Shown here piece by piece: positions 55,747-64,000 of a DNA stretch of 64,000 nucleotides (positions are counted from its first letter, which is position 1; every line of letters starts with the position of its first letter). The notes beneath the pieces are model-generated. The model was given only the letters and a program-made list of their open reading frames with translations. It ran no database searches and was not told the DNA's origin. The translations under genes were made by a program, and so were the position numbers. Origin of the DNA: Komagataella phaffii GS115 (taxonomy: Eukaryota > Ascomycota > Pichiomycetes > Pichiales > Pichiaceae); contig NC_012964.1 in assembly GCF_000027005.1 (NCBI RefSeq), positions 496,001 through 560,000 of the forward strand, given 5' to 3'.

Positions 55747-57456
55747 CTAGAAATCAAAAAACTCATCTTTGTCTCCCAATATCCGCGTATGGTTGTCTAA
55801 TTTGTTCAATTTTTCCAGGGCCTTCAATCGTATTTCATTAAATGGTTCTTTAGGATTGACTTGGTTGTTGGAAACTGATGCTATGGCCAACCTATTGAAC
55901 AACTCTGAGACTTTATAATTCTCAATAGGGTCCAACAGACAACTGTAATTAGAATCCATTGGGTCTTTGAATGCGATTAAAGTTAAAACGTTTTTAATCC
56001 TTCGATCAAATTGGGGAATCGTATCAAATTTGGAAAATAATTCTTTGGAATAGGCTATTATACCATTTACATTGTCTTTCTTTACCAGATTTATCAATTT
56101 TAACAACATCAGATTGAACGATAGACTCACTGATGAAACTAGCTGCGGGAAGTGTTGCTTAATATTGGCGATTGCCTCGTCAATTTCACCACTTTCAATG
56201 AGAGACTTTATCTTGCCTCTAGCACCAATCTTGGGGTATGCCGTGTTACTCTGTTCAAACTCCAGACTAGTATCTTCCCTCAAATCATCTACGCAATCCT
56301 GCCATCCATTCCTCTCGAAATGACTGTGGATCAATTTATTCAAGCAATACGAGGGATCTTTAGACAAAACTGCTGGGATTTTAAGTTCTTGCAGATCGCA
56401 ATTCAGAGCATTGAAGTCGAGCGTATTTGAGCTTGTCATGTATTTCAAGCAGGACCTGTAGAAATCTTGGACGTAGTTATCAATGTCAAACAGAAAATTT
56501 CCAGTGAATCCAAAGTTAGTTCGTATCTGGTTACCTACACCCATTCCGACAATTGGATAATGTGCCCTAGTTGATGATATGCCGTAAAATGCATCACCCA
56601 AGAAAACGCCATTTTTTGTGTAGAAGATGGTTTCCGTGTAATAGTTGATTCCACAACCCATGGTGTCGTTTAGACCAAATGTCGTTCCATACTTCGTGTG
56701 AATCGAGTTAGATAAGTTCAATATTTGACCTTCTTTGCCGTTGTAACCGTAGGTTCCGTTCTCAAACCCAGGAGCGTTACTGATGTTGGCTGAGCTAGAA
56801 TCCTCTCCGTATTGAAGATATCCAAGTGAAATATCAGCCTCTCTTAGACCCACCAGAATCTCGATTTCGTAATAATAAATGCCACAGTCTACAGGAACAG
56901 ACATATCGGCTCTTGTAGCTGATCTCCCATTATTACTTGTAGCTGAATGAGCCCTTGGGTTCTCAATTGGATCAAAATTGGTAGACAGATTAAGCCCATT
57001 CTCACTCTCCGTGAACGTACTCGTGCCAGGTATGTTCCAGGTTGTGGGTAACATTGCTACAGAGTCTTTTTTGTACATTAGTTCTTCATAAACCATTTTC
57101 TCCATTGGTGAATCAATTTCATTTATTAGTTCTTCATCGTCATTTGCGTTACTAGTTCCGTTTGCGGAGCTTGAGTCTGTGTTACTTAAAGGAGGGTTTC
57201 CGGCAACCTGTTGCCTCTCTTGGAATAAATTTACTAGATGTGACGTATAATCTTCATTCTGCATGAGCTGACTGGGGTTGTTCCCCAGGATGCCAAACTT
57301 GGCCAAGTTTTGCGTGAACTGCTGAGTTCTTTCAATTCCATTGTCGGATTCAGTGATTGAGGTTGACTTTTGAAGCAGCTCTTTTCCTTTCTTAAGCTTT
57401 CTAAGGTAAGAAGGAACACAAAATCTCTTGGATTCCCTGTCGTTCCCCAAAGACAT
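55747..57456 (-). CDS. VID30: Vid30/Gid1 (RanBPM type) subunit of the GID ubiquitin ligase
   Basis: A protein of 569 residues with a SPRY domain (residues about 150-330: GIYYYEIEILVGLREADISL, FGLNDTMGCGINYYTETIFY, YPIVGMGVGNQIRTNFGFTG), a LisH segment (LNKLIHSHFERNGWQDCVDD), a CTLH segment (GARGKIKSLIESGEIDEAIA) and a CRA-like C-terminus. The GID complex targets gluconeogenic enzymes such as Fbp1 for degradation when glucose returns; Gid1 is the scaffold that docks the substrate receptor. It is much shorter than S. cerevisiae Vid30 (958 residues), whose N-terminus is extended. Stops are 9 nt from the MTC3-like gene. Confidence 0.9.
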   Translation of the reverse strand: MSLGNDRESKRFCVPSYLRKLKKGKELLQKSTSITESDNGIERTQQFTQNLAKFGILGNNPSQLMQNEDYTSHLVNLFQERQQVAGNPPLSNTDSSSANGTSNANDDEELINEIDSPMEKMVYEELMYKKDSVAMLPTTWNIPGTSTFTESENGLNLSTNFDPIENPRAHSATSNNGRSATRADMSVPVDCGIYYYEIEILVGLREADISLGYLQYGEDSSSANISNAPGFENGTYGYNGKEGQILNLSNSIHTKYGTTFGLNDTMGCGINYYTETIFYTKNGVFLGDAFYGISSTRAHYPIVGMGVGNQIRTNFGFTGNFLFDIDNYVQDFYRSCLKYMTSSNTLDFNALNCDLQELKIPAVLSKDPSYCLNKLIHSHFERNGWQDCVDDLREDTSLEFEQSNTAYPKIGARGKIKSLIESGEIDEAIANIKQHFPQLVSSVSLSFNLMLLKLINLVKKDNVNGIIAYSKELFSKFDTIPQFDRRIKNVLTLIAFKDPMDSNYSCLLDPIENYKVSELFNRLAIASVSNNQVNPKEPFNEIRLKALEKLNKLDNHTRILGDKDEFFDF

Positions 57457-57550
57457 ACTTATTGAAAGTCTAAAGGACGTGAAAAAGCGAAAGCGAAGTC
57501 AGCAAATGCTACATAAGCGATGAATGTAGGGAGGCGGCTAGACAAGTGTG

Positions 57551-57557
57551 AAAAAAA
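57551..57557 (-). terminator. Pol III T-run terminator of tRNA-Glu
   Basis: A seven-residue T run (A run on the plus strand) starts 4 nt past the tRNA 3' end. Confidence 0.75.
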
Positions 57558-57560
57558 TGC

Positions 57561-57632
57561 CTCCGATGCCGGGAGTCGAACCCGGGTCTGCCCGGTGAAA
57601 GCGGACCGTGCTAGCCGTTACACTACATCGGA
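57561..57632 (-). tRNA. tRNA-Glu (anticodon TTC)
   Basis: A tRNA of 72 nt on the minus strand. Acceptor arm TCCGATG pairs with CATCGGA and the discriminator is G. The D-arm AGTGTAACGGCTAGCAC, the anticodon loop CTTTCAC (TTC) and the T-arm CCGGGTTCGACTCCCGG are typical. A run of T (minus strand, 57557-57551) follows as Pol III terminator. tRNA-Glu(UUC) is a known Elongator substrate class. Confidence 0.97.
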
Positions 57633-57966
57633 AATTTCCAAAAAGATTCTATCGTTGATCGGTAAACCGAATAGTTTTGATCTATCTGGTGCTCAAAGGA
57701 ACCAAGCTGAGATGAGTTTCTAGCTAAAAGTATCACTGTACATTTAATTACTCTACATGACATTAATGATAGGTATGTGCTCGGCTCATAACCTAACTTC
57801 CAAGATATCTTGACCATTCATTTACATTCATAATAGTGTTATGGAATTGGAAACTGCCTGCCGTCAATTGACTGGTTGACAACGGTGAGCCACATCAAAA
57901 GGTAACACCATACAATGCTAATACAATTTACGTATTTATAGAAATTAGAACAACATTCGTTCGGAG

Positions 57967-57991
57967 GAAGTTTCAACTTCTAGAAACCTTC
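57967..57991. promoter_or_regulatory. Heat-shock-element-like cluster
   Basis: GAA at 57967-57969, TTC at 57972-57974, TTC at 57978-57980, GAA at 57983-57985 and TTC at 57989-57991 form two close inverted pairs of nGAAn/nTTCn units, including TTCTAGAA. The spacing between pairs is 6 rather than 5 bp, so it is an imperfect or gapped element. A TATAAATA box at 58088-58095 lies about 100 bp downstream. Confidence 0.4.
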
Positions 57992-58175
57992 AGACTTTTT
58001 CCATTTTGGGACCTCGACAATGAGTACACCGAAATTTGGATATTGATTCACAGATCAAACAGATCAATCACACTAGAGTTATCAAAGTATAAATAATGCT
58101 GGTTTCTGCGTATCTTTGTGCTTCTGTCCCCAACTTAAACCATCTCACTAGACAACGCCAACCCTGGCCTTAACT

Positions 58176-58298
58176 ATGCAGCCCTCTACCACACCTGTCA
58201 CAGCTCAAAAGAAAAATGACGACAATGCTGACAACTCCCACCAAGTCTACCACAATGGCAACAAATATTTGGCTCTTTATGGGTGCGTTATCGTCTAA
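58176..58298 (+). CDS. Possible small stress-type protein (40 codons)
   Basis: ATG at 58176 opens a hydrophilic 40-residue frame (MQPSTTPVTAQKKNDDNADN, then SHQVYHNGNKYLALYG). It is preceded by a TATA box at 58088-58095, about 80 bp from the ATG, and by a heat-shock-like cluster. A GTGCGT sequence at 58283 with AG at 58343 or 58353 might splice off the last few codons, giving 37-38 residues. The composition (Asn/Asp/Gln-rich, then aromatic end) fits a small stress protein, but I cannot name a family. Expression is not shown by the sequence. Confidence 0.4.
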   Translation: MQPSTTPVTAQKKNDDNADNSHQVYHNGNKYLALYGCVIV

Positions 58299-58945
58299 AC
58301 ATCGCCTAAACAACTCTCTCTAAACATTGATCTTGTCTATTAGTTCTTTCTAGTTTAATTTGATAGCACTTTGAGAATCTTGTCCCGTAATCATCTTTAT
58401 ACCCTAGTCGCCATGCTACATTCTGTCGTGGCATCGTTGGCTCCTCCTACTTGCTTTCCTGCTTACAACTCTGGTCTTATCTTGCTCTAAGATCGTAGAG
58501 AGATCCAATCTGGGAGATATCAAGGTTTATTTCATCCTAGGAAGATTCTTACTCGCTTTAGTCCAAAACCGTGTAATTGGATGCAGGCCAAGTACAACTA
58601 TCCTCGGTTATCGTTGAAACTTTGCAAAGTGTCAAAGGTTTCACAACTTGCAAACCCGCAAAGTGTTATCTCAAACCAGATCAATCTAACGGACGGAGAA
58701 CATCTGTCTTCGCGAAAAAGTGACATTCGAAAGTACTCCATCTACCTGAACTTCTAAATTTAGCTAGTGAAGTCTGTCAGTTTGATACCAGGGACACCCA
58801 AGACTTGTAGTCTACCGCTAATAACCGAAAGGTAAAAGTCCCACAGATAAAACACAAGATTCCTCTCCTTTAAGATTTTAGTGCAAGGGAAAATTTCTAA
58901 CATCAAAGACTGGACTTTGTCCATGGATATTTTACCTCTAAACGA
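58299..58945. other. Upstream region of CCH1
   Basis: About 650 bp with no supported ORF, tRNA or repeat. It must contain the 3' end of any small transcript from 58176 and the CCH1 promoter. Pyrimidine-rich stretches occur near 58440-58490. Confidence 0.5.
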
Positions 58946-61900
58946 ATGACTGACAAGCATCGCAAGAACAACTCTTTTGAGTCTGGAGGAGCCATTTCTT
59001 CCTCGAGCTCCTTAAATTCAAGGGGTAGCTCGACAACACGGCACAACGCAGGAAATCAAGATATTCCACACGTGAGTATAGACGATACAGATTCTGGACG
59101 AGAGAGCCGAAGCCCTAGAAGATTTCAGAAACAAATCAGCCCGTTCAGGTCTCCTAGATTGGGTTTTCTGAACAATTTGCATTCCCCAAAACTGAAGACT
59201 AAGTTTGAACCTGCATATCACGAACTAGAAGACCAAGACGATGGTAACGACAATGACGTGTCAAGGACAATGCCCACTCTACGCATAGACACTGAGTACA
59301 GTGAGACAGGATCCAACCCCTTTTTGGTTGCAGATGAACAGCCAAAATCTCCGTCGGGCAGTTTTTTGCATTCGCCAATTCTTGAAAACGCTCAATCATC
59401 TGATGTTTTAAATACAGGTCTTGAATTGGCTTTGGGTGAAAGGTTAGGTAAAGGTGCCTGGCTGCCCACTGCTGAAAATGCAGATGAAACTCAAGATCAA
59501 GACTTCACCAATTATCAAGAACATTCGATCCCGGATGATGGCAGCCAAGCCCAAAAATACGACCAGAGCTCCTCACTTTCTCCATATGAAAACATAGAAA
59601 TGGCGTCACTGAATAGTAAACTATCAAACATAGAGACTAGGGTTGAATCTAATTCATCAAAGCCTTCAAGTCCAAAATTAGACACTTCGCCGAAAAAGGT
59701 TACTTCAGCAGTTCGGAGACTTTCCTTGAGAGTTAGTGGGAAGGACGATTTGGAGGAGTCCCAAAACATGAGAACGTCTGGTGATATGCCTCAAATTTAT
59801 TTAAGTGATACATCTGATTCGAATGATTATTTACAGCCGGCAGTATCAAAATCAGATTTTTTAAGTGTACATCCTGAATCCACAAGAGGTTCCTTTCTTC
59901 CAACAGATGGCAAGCAGGATGGCCTGTCTTCGATTGGCTCTGCTAAAGAAGAGGTTCAAAAACACGAGGATGAACACGAAGAGATCTGCTTATTTGGATC
60001 CACTTTGCGATTGTTTGACAACGACAGCAGAGTTAGACAAAGGTGTGCAAAAATAGTGATGCACAAATATTTTGATCCCGTGGTTGTTTTCTTGATTTTC
60101 TTAGTGACTGTTCTTTTATCCTATCAACTATGGATTCCAGAAGTTAGAGGCTATCATCATGCAGAAGAGTATACTAGTGTTGACTGGGTCTTGGTGTTTA
60201 TATATGTCCTGTTCACAATAGAAACAGTTCTCAAGATAATAACGTTCGGCCTCGTCGATGACTCACAAATGTACGAGGCTTTGAATATCACCATGAAAAC
60301 TAACCAGTTTTGGTTATTTTGGGACAGATGGGATTGGAAAAAACTGCAATTTAAAAGCCAGACATCCTCTTATCGAAAGACTATGAGCGAACCTTCAGAA
60401 AAGTTTTCACATAGTTCCACGAAGCTGAACAGAGCTTATTTAAGAGTCAGTTGGAATCGCATAGATTTTGTTAGTGTGTTTGCATTCTGGATATCCCTGT
60501 TTCTTTCGATCAATCATTATGACCTTCGCAACGGCATATTCATTTTCAGATCATTAATGTGTTTGAAAATTTTGAGGCTTGTCAATCTGACTCATGGCAC
60601 CTTCACCATCCTAAAGGCATTAAAAGAGGCCATACCAGAATTAATAGATGTCATTTTATTCTTAGTGTGCTTTTGGTCTTTTTTTGCAATTTTAGGCGTT
60701 CAATGTTTTAAAGCATCATTTAGGCGGCAATGTGTTTGGACCAACCCTGCTGATCCCACCGATACTTTCGTAAATGAAATGCAATTTTGTGGGAGTTATT
60801 TGGATAATGGAAGAACAATGCCCTATATTTACTCAAATGGAGAAAGTTCAGGAATTGCAAAAGGTTATCGTTGCCCTCAAAATTCGGTATGCGTCTCCGA
60901 TGTCAATCCCTATGGAGGTGTACTAAGTTTTGATAATATTGCGCACTCTTTTGAAATAGTGTTTGTCATAATGAGTGCTAATACTTTCACAGACTTGATG
61001 TACTACGTTATAGACAGTGAGAATCTTGCTGCATCATTATTCTTCATTGTCACTCTGTTTACACTTACCGTTTGGTTAGTCAACTTGATAATTGCTGTCA
61101 TTGTGCACTCGTTTATGAGGATCAAGGATAATATCAAAGCTCAAAATAAAAGTCGAAATGCCGATAGATTACTCATTTCTAAAACTTGCAAGAAGCAGCA
61201 CGAAACCTACTCGAAGACAAAACGTATTCTCTACTACAGCAAGTTTGAACCACTTTTTTGTTTGTTGATTGTTTGTAACATTGCAATCAGGGCTAAATTT
61301 GACAATGCAAGCATTGTTTATAGGTTTGATTGTGCAGTGACTATCGTGTTGCTACTTGAAATTATTGCCAGATTTTGCATCTTTTTACCTAAGTGGAGGA
61401 TTTTCTTCTACTCCTATGCCAACGTGATCGATCTACTGCTGGCAGTGATCACAGCTCTTATAATTATTCCTCCAATTAGGACTAACCTAAACATTGCTTA
61501 TGATTGGCTCTCGTTTTTCTTTCTCTTTAGAATTTATCGTGTGGTCATGATGATCAGTTATATCAAAATGACATGGTACCGCATCATCGTTAATTTGCAA
61601 TCAATTATTGATCTTTCCATATTTTACTTTGTTCTCTTGTTTTTGGTTTCAATAATTGTAACAAGATTGACAGAAGGAATATTGCCTGAAGAAGAAATTG
61701 AAGAGAATATGCTGACGCTCTACAACCTTCCCAATTCTTTTATTTCGTTATACATCATAACAACCACGGAAGATTGGACATCAATACTTTACTTAGTTCA
61801 GCAGTACTCTCCAAACACATCAACAGCAGTATTTGTCGCTTGTTACTTGATATTTTGGTTTTTCTTCTCTAACATGTTGATCTTCAATATTTTCATTGCT

Positions 61901-64000
61901 GTCATTGCAAAGAGTCTGGAAGTTTCAGAAATGGACAAGCGAAAACTTCAAATTACATCTTTTTATAACAAGTTGAAAAGGCACTTGAATGAGCAAAAGT
62001 ATACAGGTCTTCTGTCAAGCTTCAAAAGGAAATTTACTAAGAAAAGCGATTACAAAGATAAAGAAGAATTTGACGAGGCACTTTTACTCTTGCTGCTAAA
62101 TGGGAAGCTTAATGAATATCTAATGGTAAATGCAGCTCAAAAGCCTGAATCCAATAGAATATATAACTACATTTCAAAGTTTTCTTTCGTGCAGAAGATT
62201 GAGAAATTTCTTACTTCTTGCTTTCAGAATCCATTTTACAACTTTGACTCCTTTCACAACGGATACAAGAAAAGGGATGATCTTACATTTGCAGAGGCTT
62301 CTCAGTTTCTCATGGACCAGAAACAGCTTCTTGCCAATGAAAGAACCAAATACCTGAAAGAGAATCCTTTTTACAACACTTCATTGTATATTTTTGCTCC
62401 TAACAACAAGTTAAGAATGAAATGTCAAAGAATAGTCCGTCCTACTAATGGAAAGAGGATTGAAGGTGTCCAGCCAAATGAGAAACTGAAAGATACATTC
62501 CTTTTTGTCAGCTTTCTCGTTACCATTATGATGGTTGTGTCGGTATGTATTGTCACACCATTATATCGAAGGGAGTATGCATTTTATTCTTCCGATTGGG
62601 GGTGGCCCACATATCTAGATTGTGCATTCACAATTTTTTTCACACTAGAGTTCATTGTTTCAGTGATTGCTGACGGCTTAGCATTTACGCCACATGCATA
62701 CCTCAGATCGCCCTGGAACTGTATTGATGCTGCGGTTCTTATCACCTTATGGATCAATTTTATTTCAGAACTTCAACATAGTGGCCCTGCATCCCGAGTT
62801 GTTAATGGATTTAGAGCACTAAGAGCTTTTCGATTATTAACTTTGAGCTCGACGGCCAAAGAGACGTTTCAAAACACTATGATTTCAGGCTTTTGGAAGA
62901 TTTTAAATGCCGCTGTAGTGTCCATGACCTTGTTGGTACCATTCTCCATCTGGGGTATGTCCATATTCAAGCATCGATTAGGCTATTGCAATGACGAGGA
63001 AAGCACAATGGCCGAATGTATGGATGAATTCGCAAACGAAGTTTTTAATTGGGAAGTTCTGAGCCCTCGAGTTTATGTGGAACCTCCTTTGTATCTTGAC
63101 GATTTTGTTACTTCTTTTAAGTCACTTTACGAAATCATTTCACTGGAAGGATGGGTTGACCTTTTGGAAGATGTTATGAATATAACAGGACTAGGACTTC
63201 CACCGAGTCATTTTGCTGATCCCTTCAATGGTCTGTTTGTTGTATTGTTTAACTTTTGCAGTACAGTTTTCATTCTGACCTTGTTTGTGTCAGTCATTAT
63301 CAGCAACTATTCCAAGAATACAGGAACCGCTTACTTAACGGAAGAACAAAAATCATGGTATGAGATAGAAAAAGTTCTAGGAACAGTGAAACCTTCCAAG
63401 AGGCGGGATGCGTCAAGATTTGGGCCGGTGACAAGGTGGTCTTACAGATTAGTAGTTGAAAGAAACGTTTACTGGAAGGCGTTCTTAAACACCTGCCTTT
63501 TTGTTCACACCATCGCTCTTTTTTGTGAAATTTATCCAAGCCCTGCAATGCTGAATGATTTTAGATATGCTGCTTATTTGATATGTTCTATTGCGTTCAC
63601 TATTAACGTTATACTAACGATGGTTGCTATCGGGCCCAAAGACTTTTTCACCAGCAGATGGAACCTATTCAAGACTGTTGTCGTTATCGGGGCCTTACTC
63701 ACTTCAGCAATTGCATACGATCTCCCCAGAAATACGGTCTTCGCAAACATAAATAAATTGTTCTTGATCTCCCTTTTGTTTTTTGTGATTCCAAGAAGTG
63801 ATAGACTCAACCAGTTATTGAAGTTTGCTAGCGCAAGTTTGCCGGCTCTTTTATCCTTAGCCTATACGTGGGGTGTTCTGTTCTTGGTTTATGCCATTGC
63901 TATGAACCAAATATTTGGTTTGACAAGGACGAATGAAAACTCGTCCAATAATGTTAACTTCAGAACCGTTCCAAAGGCTTTAATCCTACTTTTCAGGATG
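58946..64000 (+). CDS. CCH1: Voltage-gated-type calcium channel alpha subunit Cch1 (3' partial)
   Basis: The frame is open from the ATG at 58946 to the window end (1685 codons), so the 3' end is missing. About 370 polar, serine-rich N-terminal residues precede the channel. Repeats I, II and III are complete, and repeat IV is entered up to the stretch before its pore. Pore segments: VIMSANTFTDLMYY (I, with Asn where classical channels have Glu), TTTEDWTSILY (II) and SLEGWVDLLED (III). Repeat III has a charged S4 (FRALRAFRLLTL). A conserved TYTWGVLFLVYAIAMNQIFG lies near the end. Cch1 with Mid1 is the high-affinity plasma-membrane calcium influx channel activated by pheromone, ER stress and depletion. 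The S. cerevisiae protein is about 2039 residues. Confidence 0.95.
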   Translation, partial: MTDKHRKNNSFESGGAISSSSSLNSRGSSTTRHNAGNQDIPHVSIDDTDSGRESRSPRRFQKQISPFRSPRLGFLNNLHSPKLKTKFEPAYHELEDQDDGNDNDVSRTMPTLRIDTEYSETGSNPFLVADEQPKSPSGSFLHSPILENAQSSDVLNTGLELALGERLGKGAWLPTAENADETQDQDFTNYQEHSIPDDGSQAQKYDQSSSLSPYENIEMASLNSKLSNIETRVESNSSKPSSPKLDTSPKKVTSAVRRLSLRVSGKDDLEESQNMRTSGDMPQIYLSDTSDSNDYLQPAVSKSDFLSVHPESTRGSFLPTDGKQDGLSSIGSAKEEVQKHEDEHEEICLFGSTLRLFDNDSRVRQRCAKIVMHKYFDPVVVFLIFLVTVLLSYQLWIPEVRGYHHAEEYTSVDWVLVFIYVLFTIETVLKIITFGLVDDSQMYEALNITMKTNQFWLFWDRWDWKKLQFKSQTSSYRKTMSEPSEKFSHSSTKLNRAYLRVSWNRIDFVSVFAFWISLFLSINHYDLRNGIFIFRSLMCLKILRLVNLTHGTFTILKALKEAIPELIDVILFLVCFWSFFAILGVQCFKASFRRQCVWTNPADPTDTFVNEMQFCGSYLDNGRTMPYIYSNGESSGIAKGYRCPQNSVCVSDVNPYGGVLSFDNIAHSFEIVFVIMSANTFTDLMYYVIDSENLAASLFFIVTLFTLTVWLVNLIIAVIVHSFMRIKDNIKAQNKSRNADRLLISKTCKKQHETYSKTKRILYYSKFEPLFCLLIVCNIAIRAKFDNASIVYRFDCAVTIVLLLEIIARFCIFLPKWRIFFYSYANVIDLLLAVITALIIIPPIRTNLNIAYDWLSFFFLFRIYRVVMMISYIKMTWYRIIVNLQSIIDLSIFYFVLLFLVSIIVTRLTEGILPEEEIEENMLTLYNLPNSFISLYIITTTEDWTSILYLVQQYSPNTSTAVFVACYLIFWFFFSNMLIFNIFIAVIAKSLEVSEMDKRKLQITSFYNKLKRHLNEQKYTGLLSSFKRKFTKKSDYKDKEEFDEALLLLLLNGKLNEYLMVNAAQKPESNRIYNYISKFSFVQKIEKFLTSCFQNPFYNFDSFHNGYKKRDDLTFAEASQFLMDQKQLLANERTKYLKENPFYNTSLYIFAPNNKLRMKCQRIVRPTNGKRIEGVQPNEKLKDTFLFVSFLVTIMMVVSVCIVTPLYRREYAFYSSDWGWPTYLDCAFTIFFTLEFIVSVIADGLAFTPHAYLRSPWNCIDAAVLITLWINFISELQHSGPASRVVNGFRALRAFRLLTLSSTAKETFQNTMISGFWKILNAAVVSMTLLVPFSIWGMSIFKHRLGYCNDEESTMAECMDEFANEVFNWEVLSPRVYVEPPLYLDDFVTSFKSLYEIISLEGWVDLLEDVMNITGLGLPPSHFADPFNGLFVVLFNFCSTVFILTLFVSVIISNYSKNTGTAYLTEEQKSWYEIEKVLGTVKPSKRRDASRFGPVTRWSYRLVVERNVYWKAFLNTCLFVHTIALFCEIYPSPAMLNDFRYAAYLICSIAFTINVILTMVAIGPKDFFTSRWNLFKTVVVIGALLTSAIAYDLPRNTVFANINKLFLISLLFFVIPRSDRLNQLLKFASASLPALLSLAYTWGVLFLVYAIAMNQIFGLTRTNENSSNNVNFRTVPKALILLFRM

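Noticed and set aside
1..64000. Transposons, LTRs, CRISPR arrays, viral insertions or toxin genes
   Set aside because: No reverse transcriptase, integrase or transposase frames, no long direct or terminal repeats and no spaced repeat arrays were seen.

Overview
This window is nuclear DNA of a budding yeast. Genes are dense and mostly uninterrupted, and the few introns are short, close to the start codon and carry yeast-type splice signals. The gene set (TAH1, YIH1, MPP6, PWP2, CTR86, THR4, RSC6/SNF12, HAT2, MRPL50, RAD18, MED8, SLK19, TOA1, TGL3, SNQ2, ELP6, ZUO1, ELP4, FZO1, ERV29, GLC8, PRE5, SEC15, VID30, CCH1) is that of a non-WGD saccharomycotine. CTG encodes leucine at a conserved proteasome position, so this is not the CTG-serine clade. 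A methylotrophic yeast of the Komagataella (Pichia pastoris) type is my best guess. That is inference; no species marker is present. All homology and synteny statements come from memory of Saccharomyces cerevisiae families; no search was run.

Layout. 0-4 kb: 3' two-thirds of an FKS-type beta-1,3-glucan synthase with divergent echinocandin hot spots. 4-21.6 kb: TAH1, YIH1, MPP6, PWP2, CTR86, THR4, an RTA1-like membrane protein, a 1.7 kb gene-free gap, RSC6/SNF12, a GSKIP-like protein, HAT2, MRPL50, BUD17, RAD18. In S. cerevisiae these genes are divided between chromosome III (YCR052-066) and chromosome XIV (YNR022-027), so the window shows the unduplicated order. 21.7-28 kb: MED8, SLK19, TOA1 and a mitochondrial P-loop protein. 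28-47 kb: TGL3 (hidden first exon, catalytic Ser replaced by Gly), SNQ2, ELP6, ZUO1, an INA17-like gene, TAN1, ELP4, FZO1 (with an apparent frameshift), ERV29, GLC8, an unknown gene, VPS55, PRE5. 47-58 kb: DAL3, a small ORF, a UPF0047 protein, tRNA-Ser(AGA), an FBXO21-like F-box protein, an unknown gene, POP7, EMC4, SEC15, IRC6, an MTC3-like gene, VID30, tRNA-Glu(UUC). 58.2 kb: a possible stress-type small ORF. 58.9-64 kb: 5' part of the calcium channel gene CCH1, running off the window.

Shared functions. ELP4, ELP6 and TAN1 all modify tRNA and sit within 5 kb; the two tRNAs present (Ser-AGA, Glu-UUC) belong to classes those enzymes modify. PWP2, MPP6, POP7 and ZUO1 serve ribosome and RNA biogenesis. 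RSC6/SNF12, HAT2, MED8 and TOA1 serve chromatin and transcription. SEC15, ERV29, VPS55, EMC4 and IRC6 serve membrane traffic. Five introns were reconstructed (MPP6, TOA1, TGL3, PRE5, MTC3-like); all are phase 0 and within the first 28 codons.

I found no transposon, CRISPR array, virus or toxin gene, and no clear new multi-gene system. The most unusual items are the TGL3 Ser-to-Gly change, the FZO1 frame break, the 15-bp perfect inverted repeat upstream of SNQ2, and the possible heat-shock-type small ORF.
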